DNA of 52,427 bases from Candidatus Heimdallarchaeota archaeon (GTDB lineage Archaea > Asgardarchaeota > Heimdallarchaeia > Heimdallarchaeales > Heimdallarchaeaceae): the NCBI GenBank assembly GCA_018238545.1, contig JABCTC010000024.1, positions 1 to 52,427 on the forward strand, given 5' to 3'. The position numbers and the translations under genes were made by a program. Every line of letters begins with the position of its first letter. Positions within the stretch are counted from its first letter, which is position 1. Positions 22,502-31,944 of the stretch are shown here, piece after piece. The notes below the pieces were generated by a model, which was given only the letters and a program-made list of their open reading frames with translations, did no database searches and was not told the DNA's origin.

Positions 22502-23383
22502 CTAGAAAAAATCCATATCTTGTAAAGTGGTAGTGACTATGTCTTTAATTACATCTTCTACTAAACTCTCAACCCCATCTTCTAGTTCGATCTTGGTTGC
22601 TAAAGCCATTATTGCACTATCAATCCAAGATTCAATGTCATTTACTTCTAGAAATCGAATTATTGCTGCTAAATCTATTGCTCCTCTGATGGAAGACCCT
22701 CTTCGCAGGTCTGGCCAATCTCTTGTTGCTCGAACAATCTTCACAGCCATGGTAATAACTTTTTCATCCTTGATACCTGTTCGAACACGAACAATGTTTT
22801 GCTCTTCCTCTTCAGGCTGATATTGTAACCTTATCCAAACGAACCTATCTCTTAAAGCCTCACTCAAAGGAGTTGTTGCTACGAGTTCCGCTGGGTTCAT
22901 TGCACTAACAATGAAGAAACCTTCAATAGCTTTAACTGCACCTAATTTTGGGATCATTATTATTCCTTCATCCATGGCAGCTAAAAGCACGTTTTGTGTG
23001 CCTTCTGGCATCCTATTCAATTCATTCAAGAACAGAATAGCACCTTGTTGCATGGCTTTGGTTAATGGTCCTGTGACAAATGAATCCCAATCGTATCCTT
23101 TTTCAATTACCATTGGAGGGTCAAAATGCCCAACTAGTTTAGAAGAGCTATATCTTTCATCACCATCTACTCTTTCAAGATCTTGGGAGAAGTAAGATGC
23201 TAGTGCATGAGCTAATGTGGTTTTACCCACTCCAACATCTCCCTCTAACAATATATGTCTGTTAGCAAGCTTTGCTGCTAAACATTTCTTAAGTTCAGAT
23301 GGCCTACCAACAATATTAAATTGCTTTTGAATTTCCTCAATCATCTCATCAATGGTTTTATCCTGTTTAACAACGCCTTCCAT
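22502..23383 (-). CDS. MoxR-family AAA+ ATPase
   Basis: 293 residues with Walker A LEGDVGVGKTTLAHAL, Walker B AILFLNELNRMP, sensor 1 IVSAMNP, arginine finger region LSEALRDRF and sensor 2 RRGSSIRGAIDL. First gene of a MoxR, VWA, PAPS-reductase-fusion run on the minus strand. Likely a remodelling or metal-insertion chaperone together with the VWA protein. Confidence 0.9.
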   Translation of the reverse strand: MEGVVKQDKTIDEMIEEIQKQFNIVGRPSELKKCLAAKLANRHILLEGDVGVGKTTLAHALASYFSQDLERVDGDERYSSSKLVGHFDPPMVIEKGYDWDSFVTGPLTKAMQQGAILFLNELNRMPEGTQNVLLAAMDEGIIMIPKLGAVKAIEGFFIVSAMNPAELVATTPLSEALRDRFVWIRLQYQPEEEEQNIVRVRTGIKDEKVITMAVKIVRATRDWPDLRRGSSIRGAIDLAAIIRFLEVNDIESWIDSAIMALATKIELEDGVESLVEDVIKDIVTTTLQDMDFF

Positions 23384-23587
23384 CGATATTTCTATCCTTT
23401 ATAACATTATAACAAACTATTAATTTGAAACAATAAGCTTTATCTTCCAAGTTTTATATACTTTTAGATATTCCAGTTTTTGCAATTTTGCTGGAATCTA
23501 GTTCTTCTAACTAAACACAAATTCGTTTAATTTTTGTTTTAAACCTAATTGTTTGCTGGTATACTAGAGATGTTTACAAAAGCATTT

Positions 23588-24193
23588 TTAAATATCTCGA
23601 CTTGCGATATTTAGAGCAGCATTAATGTTTTTGCTATACCTAATCTCTGCTAAACGGTTCTTATTTTGAGATGTGAAATCTTCATCTATAACATTGACGG
23701 GGATTTTTTCGTGGAATATACTTTTCAATCTCTTAATAACTTCCTCTTTAATTTTCCCTCCACCCCTACCGATGTTTACTCTGAAGATGTCTGTTTCAAC
23801 ATTGAAAAAAACTGTGATGGCTTCTTTTACTGCATCAACAGCTGTAAAGAACTCATCTACACCTAAGATGTTTTTTCCTTCTCCTATTACGGCAAAACCT
23901 ATAGTTTCTCCAGGATCTATACCAACAACCACATCACCAAATTTCTTTTTACTGTTTGCAATAAGGAGAATGTTGGAAAAGAGATAGTAATGATTGAAAG
24001 CTTTTGGTATGAACATTTTACTACTTTTGATACCTTTTTTCTCTGCTTCAGTTGTAATTATAACGTCAACGTGGTTAGTTGTATATTCCTCAGGTAAGAT
24101 GTGATTAGTTTTAATTAGATTTATATTAGAAAGAATATTCTCAACTGTATACAAAAACCTAAAATTCTTAGTCGCAATTGTAACCTTAATCAC
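23588..24193 (-). CDS. RuvC/RNase H-fold protein of unknown role
   Basis: The central motif VVVGIDPGETIGFAVIG is the first strand of an RNase H-like fold as in RuvC and YqgF, and later acidic residues (VNVIDEDFTSQNKN) could complete a metal site. The N-terminal 80 residues form a separate alpha/beta region (HVDVIITTEAEKKG). I take GTG 24193 as the start because a TATA-like AAATATTTTTT lies about 25-30 bp upstream; the frame opens at 24235. It may be a nuclease for structured DNA or RNA. It is divergent from the PolD large subunit. Confidence 0.65.
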   Translation of the reverse strand: MIKVTIATKNFRFLYTVENILSNINLIKTNHILPEEYTTNHVDVIITTEAEKKGIKSSKMFIPKAFNHYYLFSNILLIANSKKKFGDVVVGIDPGETIGFAVIGEGKNILGVDEFFTAVDAVKEAITVFFNVETDIFRVNIGRGGGKIKEEVIKRLKSIFHEKIPVNVIDEDFTSQNKNRLAEIRYSKNINAALNIASRDI

Positions 24194-24294
24194 AGTTAAA
24201 CGAAGCTTTCCTATTAAAAAATATTTACATCTCAAAACTACATCTGACAGACTTATAAAGTTAAAAAGTTTACACGTACATTGTCCAAAACGGA

Positions 24295-27200
24295 TTGGTG
24301 AATCAAATCACTCAGAATCAGAATCTATCTATAAACATGCAAGATTATTTCGATCGTCTAAATGATCAATTACATGTAATTTATAATATTGCCGAAAAAG
24401 CTCGAAAACAAGGATTAGATCCATCTCTTAATGTCGAAACACCAATCGCTAAAGATATAGCTGATAGAGTTGAGGGCTTGATTGGTCCAGAAGGGGTAGG
24501 AGTAAGAATTAGGGAACTAGAGAAACAGAACTTATCTAGGGAACAAGTTGCTTTCAGAATTGCTGGTGAAATTTGTGATCAACAATTGATCAAGGGGGCT
24601 AAGGAAATATTGGCAGATCAAGCTTTACGTACATCTCTTGCCGTTATTACTGAAAGTATCACTGCTGCTCCTATTGAGGGCATCGCTAAGGTCAAGATTA
24701 AACAGAATGATGATGGGACTGATTATCTTGCAGTTTATTATTCAGGTCCAATACGTTCAGCAGGTGGCACTGCAGCTGGTATGAGTGTTCTATTAGGGGA
24801 TTTTATTAGAAAAAGATTGAAGATAGGTAAATATCAACCAGATCAAAGAGAGGTTGAGAGATATGTAGAAGAATTGGAGTTATATAACAGAGTTAGTCAT
24901 CTACAACTTCCGACAACAAAAGAAGAGCAAAGATTTGCTGCTCAGAACCTGCCTATCGAGATTAGTGGGGAACCAACTGACAAAGTTGAGGTTACAGGAA
25001 ATCGTGATTTAAGAAGAATCGAGACAAACCGTTTACGTGGTGGAGCTTGTTTAGTCTTTAATGATGGTCTTGTTGGTAGATCGAAGAAGCTTATAAAGAA
25101 AATAAAAGAGAACAAGCTTGATGGGTGGGATTGGCTTAATAAATTGATTGAAATTCACGGGAAAAGTAGTTCTGTCTCTGATGAAGAATCAGACACAGAA
25201 TTTGACGAAGAAGAGGAAATGGAAATTGAGGTTGAAGAAGAAATCGCTTCAGATATGGGATATATAAAAGATGTAATTGGAGGGAGACCTGTTTTTGCAC
25301 ACCCCTCAGAAAAAGGAGGTTTTAGGCTTAGATATGGTAGATCTAGAACAACAGGTTTAGCAGGTATGGGTATTCATCCTGCTCTTATGGGTTTGGTAGA
25401 TGATTTTCTAGCTTGTGGGACCCATGTACGTACAGAAAGACCTGGTAAGGGAGCAATAGTTATGCCTGTTGATTCAATCCATCCACCTATTGTAAAACTA
25501 AAGAATGGTGATGTAGTAAAAATAGAAAGTTATGCTGAAGCAATAGCTGTTAGAGAAAACTTACTTGAAATACTATTTTTAGGAGATATGTTGTATGGAG
25601 TTGGTGAGTTTAATCAGAATAATTTTGATTTGATACCTTCAGGGTACTGTGAAGAATGGTGGGCTCAAGAGCTTGAGAAAGCTTTTGTAGATTATAAGGA
25701 AACCACAGATATAAAAATCAATAACAAACTTTTAGAGAAAATTGATGGCTTTATTCACCATCCTCATAATTCAATTCCTTCACCTCAAGAAGCACTTGAA
25801 TTATCCGATAAACTAGACCTCCCCCTCCATCCAGAATATACCTATCACTGGTCTGATATTTCCATAGAAGAATATAAACTTCTTAGAAACCATATAAAGT
25901 CAAATAGTAATTTTGATACTAATATCCTTGAAATTGAGCACAAACCTGAAGTTAAAAAAATATTAGAATCAATCTGTATCCCTCACAAGCTAGTACAAGA
26001 TAAGATTGTATTGGATTTACACTCATTACCTTTGTTAAATACGATTGGTTATGTAGAAGGAAAACTATTACAAATTTCCAAAAAGAAGGGAAGGTTAATC
26101 GATTTAATCAATTCTTTAAAAAACGTGAACATCAGAAATAAATGCCCAGTTTACACTGGAGCTAGAATGGGGAGACCAGAAAAAGCAAAAGACAGGCGAA
26201 TGAAACCCCCTGTTCAGCTGTTGTTCCCAATTGGAGATGCAGGAGGAAGATTAAGAGATTTATTTGTTGCTGCTACTCATAAAAATATCAACGTAGAATT
26301 ATCGCGTAGATTGTGTCCTTCATGTGGCACTCTTACCCACAATATTTTGTGTTCAACTTGCAATGCTCCTACTATCGTCTCTGCAATTTGTTCTTCATGC
26401 AACTTGGAAACTACAGAAGATCGTTGTTCAAAATGTGGTAGGATGACACAACACTACCAAACAGTGAATTATCCATTAGCAAATCAGATTGAAGAAGCAA
26501 AGAAGAGAATTGGCCCCCCGATTCCTAAAAAAGTTAAAACCATAAAAAAACTAATGAATAAGCTTCGAGCTCCTGAATTAATAGATAAGGGGATTTTAAG
26601 GGCAAAACATGATCTTTTTGTTTATAGAGATGGGACAATTCGATTTGATTCGACTGATGCCGTACTAACACATTTCAAACCTTCAGAAATTGGAGCAACT
26701 ATTCAACAATTACATGATCAAGGATACTCGGCAGATATTAATGGAAAACCTTTAGTCAGTTCAGATCAAATTGTTGAACTTAAAATTCAAGATATAGTTT
26801 TGAACATAGATGGAGGTCATCATTTAGCTAGAGTTACTAATTTTATTGATGAATTATTGGAAAAAGTATATGGATTACCACACTATTACAATGTAAAAAA
26901 ACCTTCAGACCTTATAGGAAAACTTGTGATGGGTTTAGCTCCACACACTTCAGCGGGAATTGTGGGGAGAATAATTGGATTCACTAAAGCTAAAGTTAAC
27001 TTCGCTCATCCTTATTGGCACGCAGCGAAAAGAAGAAATTGCTTATCTAAAGATGAAGAAATCCTTATCTGGGATAACAATGCACGCCAATTAATTCGCA
27101 AAAATATTGGAGAAATTGTTGATGAACTTGTTGCTTTAGGGGCTCAACAAGAAATTGTTGATGATTATGGAACCCTTGCAATTGAGAATCTTCACCCACA

Positions 27201-29475
27201 CTGGGAGGCTGTGAGTATAGATGAAGCAACTAATCAAGCTATTCTTCAACCAATAAAACATTGGATTAAAGGAAACAGTGAACAATGGATCAAAATCAGA
27301 ACTGAAACTGGGAGAACTATTAAGATGACTCCTAATCATAATGCTTTGATTTGGAACCCATCCAGTAAACTTACTACAACGACTAAAGCAAAATATCTAC
27401 AGATTGGAGATTATATCCCTATAGTAAGGAAAACCCCAATACCTATTATTCAACCCCCAGCGAATGTAAATATTCTAAAGGAATTGTCATCTTTACCTGA
27501 TACTGCCAAATTCTTAAAATTCAAACATCAAGTACGTTTGCGTGGAGCAAATAGCTGGATGAAAGCTAAAATTTTTGCTTTTGCCAAGAGAAAAAACATA
27601 ATTGGTTCTAGTAAAGAATATATTAAGTTTCCAAAACAAATTAGAGAATACTTTTTGAACATATTACCAGAAAAACCAATGAAACAACCATTATCTTCTG
27701 ATTGGTTTAAGTCAATTCCTCTAAGCCACCTTAAAGTTTTACAAGAAATAAACGTATTTCAATGGGATGATGTCCCTCCTGGTGCAAGATTAGGTATGGC
27801 AAGAGATGATCATACTGTATCTCCATATGTGCCATTTACTACTGATTTGATGAGATTGTTAGGGTATCTAATAGCAGAAGGATACATCAGAGACGAAAGG
27901 ACATGCTATCAAACTAATTTCAGCGTTCCAAATCCAGTTCTAAGAAAACATGTCAGACATTTAATAAAAACAGTATTAGGATCCAAACCCTATCATAAAA
28001 AGGATAACCATCAACTAGTACACACTGGAAGAATACATGCATACTTATTTGCCTATAAATTTGGCATTGGAAGAAACGCTTATAGTAAAAGATTACCAAA
28101 TTTTTCATATTCTCTACCTGAAGATTACAAATACTCTCTTCTTTCTGCTTATATCGATGGCGATGGAAGTATACCTTCAAGTGATTCATCGATCATAATG
28201 TATTCTGTGTCAAAGAAACTACTAGAAGACATCGGTCTTCTGTTAAATTCACTAGGCATATTTTATAGAAAAAGAAAAGAATCTCCTCCTGCTCACTATG
28301 GTAAAAAGATATTGGCACGATACAAAGAGCTCAAGAAAACTCCAAAACAATCCATAGTACACAGAATATCAATTAGAGGACCGGATCTAAAGATATTAAC
28401 TGACCTAGTTTTTTATCATAAAAACAAGCAGAAAAATGCAAATAGAATACTTAGAAAGGGTTTTTCTAAGAAGAAAATTATCAGGAAAACAGATGGAACT
28501 TATCTTACTCTTGAAGAGAGTTCAGATATAATTGTTGATACAATTACCAATATTGAAATAGAAAATACTTTGGATAATTCATATTGTCTTGAAACATCAT
28601 CGAAAAATGAAAAGCCAACATTTCACAATTTCTCAACTACAAGCCTTCTAACAGTCAACTGTGACGGAGATGAAGATAGTTGTATACTTGCTCTTGACGC
28701 TTTTCTTAATTTTTCTCGTTCCTATCTTCCTGAAATTCGCGGTGGCAAGATGGATGCTCCCTTGATTCTTGTTTCTAATCTTAATCCCCATGAAGTCGAT
28801 GATGAATCCCACAATGTTGATACTTGTGTGAAATACCCTCTTACCTTTTATGAAGCAACTTTAGCTAGAAAATCTCCTAAAGACGTTCTTACCCTTATAG
28901 ATATGATCAGTAATCGATTAAGTGATGAGAGTGCTTACGAAGGTTTTCTATATTCTCACGAAACATCTCACATCTTTGAGGGACCAGAATCTACTGCTTA
29001 TAAGAATCTTAAAACAATGAGCGACAAGGTTTATGCTCAACTTCATGTTGCTAAATTGATTAAAGCTGCAGACATAAAGGATGTTGCAACAAAAATAATA
29101 GAAAATCACTTCATACCTGATATGATAGGTAATCTCCGAGCCTTTGGTTCTCAGAAAATTAGATGTACCAATTGTGGTAATAAGACATATCGAAGAATGC
29201 CTCTAACAGGGGTTTGTTCAAAGTGTGGCGAGGCTAAATTGAATTTAACCGTATACCCTGCATCTGTATCAAAGTACTTTGCTATGGCTAGTTCATTGGT
29301 AGAGGAATATGATCTTTCTGAATATTTGAAGAATAGATTAGCCATTATGAAACACAACTTGGAATCATTATTTGGCGAGGAAGCTTTAGTATCTTCAAAA
29401 GGAAAGGAACCTAAAAAGATAAAAGAATCAGTTCAGTTGTCAAAATTTTTTAAGAAATACAGTTCTGACAAGTGA
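24295..29475 (+). CDS. polC: DNA polymerase D large subunit (DP2) with intein
   Basis: 1726 residues before splicing and about 1186 after. Catalytic subunit of the archaeal replicative polymerase PolD; partner DP1 is at 35618. Extein landmarks: GPIRSAGGTAAGMSVLLGD, the HPALMGL region, a zinc module with CPSC/CSTC/CSSC/CSKC (residues about 675-720), APHTSAGIVGRIIGF, then HAAKRRN followed after the intein by CDGDEDS, which carries the catalytic aspartates, GGKMDAPL and a C-terminal zinc ribbon (CTNCG, CSKCG). Start TTG 24295 or GTG 24298; a TATA-like CTTATAAAG lies about 40 bp upstream. Confidence 0.96.
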   Translation: MVNQITQNQNLSINMQDYFDRLNDQLHVIYNIAEKARKQGLDPSLNVETPIAKDIADRVEGLIGPEGVGVRIRELEKQNLSREQVAFRIAGEICDQQLIKGAKEILADQALRTSLAVITESITAAPIEGIAKVKIKQNDDGTDYLAVYYSGPIRSAGGTAAGMSVLLGDFIRKRLKIGKYQPDQREVERYVEELELYNRVSHLQLPTTKEEQRFAAQNLPIEISGEPTDKVEVTGNRDLRRIETNRLRGGACLVFNDGLVGRSKKLIKKIKENKLDGWDWLNKLIEIHGKSSSVSDEESDTEFDEEEEMEIEVEEEIASDMGYIKDVIGGRPVFAHPSEKGGFRLRYGRSRTTGLAGMGIHPALMGLVDDFLACGTHVRTERPGKGAIVMPVDSIHPPIVKLKNGDVVKIESYAEAIAVRENLLEILFLGDMLYGVGEFNQNNFDLIPSGYCEEWWAQELEKAFVDYKETTDIKINNKLLEKIDGFIHHPHNSIPSPQEALELSDKLDLPLHPEYTYHWSDISIEEYKLLRNHIKSNSNFDTNILEIEHKPEVKKILESICIPHKLVQDKIVLDLHSLPLLNTIGYVEGKLLQISKKKGRLIDLINSLKNVNIRNKCPVYTGARMGRPEKAKDRRMKPPVQLLFPIGDAGGRLRDLFVAATHKNINVELSRRLCPSCGTLTHNILCSTCNAPTIVSAICSSCNLETTEDRCSKCGRMTQHYQTVNYPLANQIEEAKKRIGPPIPKKVKTIKKLMNKLRAPELIDKGILRAKHDLFVYRDGTIRFDSTDAVLTHFKPSEIGATIQQLHDQGYSADINGKPLVSSDQIVELKIQDIVLNIDGGHHLARVTNFIDELLEKVYGLPHYYNVKKPSDLIGKLVMGLAPHTSAGIVGRIIGFTKAKVNFAHPYWHAAKRRNCLSKDEEILIWDNNARQLIRKNIGEIVDELVALGAQQEIVDDYGTLAIENLHPHWEAVSIDEATNQAILQPIKHWIKGNSEQWIKIRTETGRTIKMTPNHNALIWNPSSKLTTTTKAKYLQIGDYIPIVRKTPIPIIQPPANVNILKELSSLPDTAKFLKFKHQVRLRGANSWMKAKIFAFAKRKNIIGSSKEYIKFPKQIREYFLNILPEKPMKQPLSSDWFKSIPLSHLKVLQEINVFQWDDVPPGARLGMARDDHTVSPYVPFTTDLMRLLGYLIAEGYIRDERTCYQTNFSVPNPVLRKHVRHLIKTVLGSKPYHKKDNHQLVHTGRIHAYLFAYKFGIGRNAYSKRLPNFSYSLPEDYKYSLLSAYIDGDGSIPSSDSSIIMYSVSKKLLEDIGLLLNSLGIFYRKRKESPPAHYGKKILARYKELKKTPKQSIVHRISIRGPDLKILTDLVFYHKNKQKNANRILRKGFSKKKIIRKTDGTYLTLEESSDIIVDTITNIEIENTLDNSYCLETSSKNEKPTFHNFSTTSLLTVNCDGDEDSCILALDAFLNFSRSYLPEIRGGKMDAPLILVSNLNPHEVDDESHNVDTCVKYPLTFYEATLARKSPKDVLTLIDMISNRLSDESAYEGFLYSHETSHIFEGPESTAYKNLKTMSDKVYAQLHVAKLIKAADIKDVATKIIENHFIPDMIGNLRAFGSQKIRCTNCGNKTYRRMPLTGVCSKCGEAKLNLTVYPASVSKYFAMASSLVEEYDLSEYLKNRLAIMKHNLESLFGEEALVSSKGKEPKKIKESVQLSKFFKKYSSDK
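27040..28659 (+). mobile_element. Intein with LAGLIDADG-type endonuclease inside DP2
   Basis: In-frame insertion of 540 residues (916-1455) between HAAKRRN and CDGDED. It begins with Cys (CLSKDEEILIW, block A), has block B GRTIKMTPNHNAL, and ends TVN before the +1 Cys. Two endonuclease motifs of DOD type are visible, LMRLLGYLIAEG and YIDGDGS, so homing may still be possible. This is the same insertion site as the Pyrococcus PolII intein. The penultimate residue is Val instead of the usual His, which occurs in some active inteins but is uncommon. A block F-like YCLETSS lies upstream of the end. Confidence 0.93.
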
Positions 29476-29569
29476 GTGCTCGTTCTTGACAAATTATATG
29501 CTTTTTTGAGCTATTTTATATCTAACGAATCATTTTTAATTATCTATAATTATTGGGAGTTGACTTGTT

Positions 29570-30388
29570 ATGGTGAAAGAGACAGAAAAACAATCTGCTC
29601 TTCAGATGAGGGCCTTACTTAACCCTACTGGAAAGAATAAGTGGATTTATGCTACAATTTCATTCATTGTTGTTGTGATTCTAACAATACTCTTGTATTT
29701 CGTACCAGACTATTTCTTCCTTGAGAAACTTACTAGTGACACGGTTTTTGAAATCTTAGAATTGTATCAATATGAAATCACATTTGATGGGTATTGGTCT
29801 GAAAGTGATTCATCAAGTTCATTTGTTGCATTGTTCATAAGAATCCTTACGGGATGGGGTACTCATGACGATCTTACTCCCGTGATACGTTCTGTGACTG
29901 CACAAAGAAGATTTGCCGTTGTGCGTGCATGCACAGGTATGCAGGCAGGAGCTCTTCTCATAGGTTTAATCGTTGTTACCCCAGCAGATTTTTGGAAAAA
30001 AGTCAAGGCAACCTTCTTTACAATTGTCGCATTGATTATAGGTAATTTCCTAAGAATCGCACTTGTTATTGGAATGACCGTTACTCTTCAAATGACCTAT
30101 GGAGTTTCTAATGACGCCGCATGGTATTGGGCACACGATGTTTTAGGAAAACCTATAGGTTTCTTTGGCACTATATTCTTTGCATTAATCATAGAGAATC
30201 AAGGTGTTCCTATTCTTAATACAGTAAGCTTATGGATAGATTCCTTGATTGATTTGTTTGGGTTCGTGTACCACAAAGCTATTCTTCCACCTCTAATTTT
30301 CATGGGCTTAATTAGCAGTAAAAAGACCAATGAAGCAGATACAACTGTAGATAATGATACAAAGGAACAGAAAGAAAAAACGGCATAG
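29570..30388 (+). CDS. Archaeosortase/exosortase-family transpeptidase (272 aa)
   Basis: Membrane cysteine enzyme that cleaves C-terminal sorting signals of surface proteins. Catalytic triad residues are visible: Cys121 in RACTGMQAG, Arg162 in GNFLRIAL, His189 in WAHDVLGKPIGF. Several membrane helices surround them (TISFIVVVILTILLYFV near 29-45, others near 125-136, 150-175, 197-207 and 236-255). The C-terminal tail is hydrophilic. No substrate with a PGF-like tripartite tail is seen in this window. Stands alone with its own TATA-like upstream region. Confidence 0.85.
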   Translation: MVKETEKQSALQMRALLNPTGKNKWIYATISFIVVVILTILLYFVPDYFFLEKLTSDTVFEILELYQYEITFDGYWSESDSSSSFVALFIRILTGWGTHDDLTPVIRSVTAQRRFAVVRACTGMQAGALLIGLIVVTPADFWKKVKATFFTIVALIIGNFLRIALVIGMTVTLQMTYGVSNDAAWYWAHDVLGKPIGFFGTIFFALIIENQGVPILNTVSLWIDSLIDLFGFVYHKAILPPLIFMGLISSKKTNEADTTVDNDTKEQKEKTA

Positions 30389-30549
30389 CCTAGATTTATC
30401 TGAGCTTTTTTTAACTATTTTTCATTTTAATAATAGAATTCTTAGATTCCGAAGGCTAGTTAAGACTAAAGTTTTACATTGATACCATCAATAACTTTTA
30501 TTAAATGAATTTACATATATATTCTCGAATATATCTAAAGTGAAGCGCC

Positions 30550-31533
30550 ATGAGGTACTTGGAAGTTCAGGAAAATGGTTCCTTAGTAGAAAGCCAAGAA
30601 TTAGAGCTTGGAAACCAGAAAGTACTGATCATTGTTGACGAAAACGAAAAAAGAATGTGGCTATGGAAAGGTTCAGAGTGCCCAATAAGGAAGAAATTCA
30701 TTGGAAGTAGAGCCTTATCAGATTTGAGGAAAAAAGAATATGGTTTTGCTTATGTGCCACAAACTTGTGATCAAGCTGATGAAACAGCAGAATTTGTAGC
30801 TATGTTGAAGAAGATAAATAAAGAAGATCTTGTTCCTGCTACCGTTAGAAATAGAGCTGAAGAGATTATTGAGAGACAAAAACGAATAAATGTATTTGAT
30901 GAATCTCAAGCACTTGATGCTTCTAGACCAGTTACTGTCGAAGTTGAAGAAGGTGGTGCTCAGTTGAAAGATCGTCCAACTCAAGTTTCATCGAACCAAT
31001 TGCCTGCCCACATTGCTAAGATGGGGGCGCCAGGTAATAGACCAACACCTTCAATATTATCCGCTCTTGAAGCAGAATCAATTGAGATTAAGAAACCCGA
31101 AGACTTATCGCCTGTTGGTTCTTCCCCAACAACCACAACTGCAACCTCAGCACCTGCAACCTCAGCACCTGCAACTATTACACCTACTGCTACACCTGTA
31201 CCTGCTGCCAAAGTTGAGGAATCTATGCTTGAAAAATCCTTGAAAATTTTGAAAGATTTAGGAACTCCAAAGGGCTTCTTTAGAGACTTAGTTATTATTG
31301 GAAATAAAGTATACACTGAAACATACACCGGTGCTTTCGAAGAGCTTGATGAACCTCCTGAAGGTATATTCTTCTCAAGTTCTCATGTTCCTCGAATGAT
31401 CTGTGAAAATGGTTTTGTGAGAGCAATTGAGTTCTTAAAACCAGAAGAAGGTGCTGAACTAAGTGAAGAAGATGAAAAAATAGCCCAAGATATTGAAGAC
31501 TTACTTTCAATGTTTGAGATTGAAGTGGGGTAA
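30550..31533 (+). CDS. Probable gelsolin-like domain protein with Thr/Pro-rich linker (327 aa)
   Basis: The N-terminal ~90 residues resemble a gelsolin/villin repeat: VLIIVDENEKRMWLWKGSEC, a following helix (RKKFIGSRALSDLRKKEYG), and a DxxETAEF segment where gelsolins have the G-E-P-x-x-F signature. A linker of about 50 residues contains a Thr/Ala/Pro-rich stretch with a tandem ATSAP repeat. The C-terminal ~90 residues (KGFFRDLVIIGNKVYTE) form a second unrecognised domain with an acidic end. Asgard archaea are known to encode gelsolin-like proteins acting on actin homologues; assignment here is moderate. Confidence 0.5.
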   Translation: MRYLEVQENGSLVESQELELGNQKVLIIVDENEKRMWLWKGSECPIRKKFIGSRALSDLRKKEYGFAYVPQTCDQADETAEFVAMLKKINKEDLVPATVRNRAEEIIERQKRINVFDESQALDASRPVTVEVEEGGAQLKDRPTQVSSNQLPAHIAKMGAPGNRPTPSILSALEAESIEIKKPEDLSPVGSSPTTTTATSAPATSAPATITPTATPVPAAKVEESMLEKSLKILKDLGTPKGFFRDLVIIGNKVYTETYTGAFEELDEPPEGIFFSSSHVPRMICENGFVRAIEFLKPEEGAELSEEDEKIAQDIEDLLSMFEIEVG

Positions 31534-31574
31534 TCCACCTCTTAATCTATTTTTTATTTGTGTAAGGTGTTTTA

Positions 31575-31856
31575 ATGATAAAATATTTTCTTACATTACA
31601 TCTCCACCCCTCCATTCCCTCAGATGTTAATATATTGAAGGGAGAAGTTACCAATGAAATGACTTTACTTGAAGGGGTAATTTTACTTCTGAGTAAAAAC
31701 AAAAATGTTTCTGATCTTCTTATAATTAATAACGATATTCGACCGGGATATCTATTAATTGCTGAAAAAATTGAGTTGAGAACGACAAAGAAATTGTTTA
31801 ACAAAATCGGGTCTAACTTAGAAATAAAAATAATACCCATTTCTCACGGTGGATAA
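31575..31856 (+). CDS. Urm1/MoaD/ThiS-like beta-grasp protein ending in HGG (93 aa)
   Basis: A small beta-grasp pattern: opening strand IKYFLTLHLHP, helix EMTLLEGVILLLSK, then NDIRPGYLLI, ELRTTKK and a final strand IKIIPISHGG. The C-terminal Gly-Gly is the hallmark of proteins activated as thiocarboxylates or conjugated to lysines (Urm1, MoaD, ThiS, SAMPs). The PGYLLI..ELRTTK..ISHGG arrangement is closest to Urm1. No E1 enzyme is in the window. It could serve tRNA thiolation, cofactor synthesis or protein conjugation. ATG 31575 starts 42 bp after the gelsolin-like gene. Confidence 0.7.
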   Translation: MIKYFLTLHLHPSIPSDVNILKGEVTNEMTLLEGVILLLSKNKNVSDLLIINNDIRPGYLLIAEKIELRTTKKLFNKIGSNLEIKIIPISHGG

Positions 31857-31907
31857 AGGAGATATTATTCATTTACTAAGTTAGAAAAACATCTTTAGAT
31901 ATATTTT

Positions 31908-31917
31908 TATTTAAAAT
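31908..31917 (+). promoter_or_regulatory. TATA box of tRNA-Ser
   Basis: TATTTAAAAT lies about 30 bp before the mature 5' end of the tRNA, the expected place for an archaeal TATA box. Confidence 0.4.
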
Positions 31918-31944
31918 ACGTTTTTAACAAATTGCTTGATGTGT

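Noticed and set aside
31137..31190. Thr/Ala/Pro tandem codons as a microsatellite or phase-variable tract
   Set aside because: Only two exact 15-bp units; a change in number would keep the frame, so it is treated as a linker.
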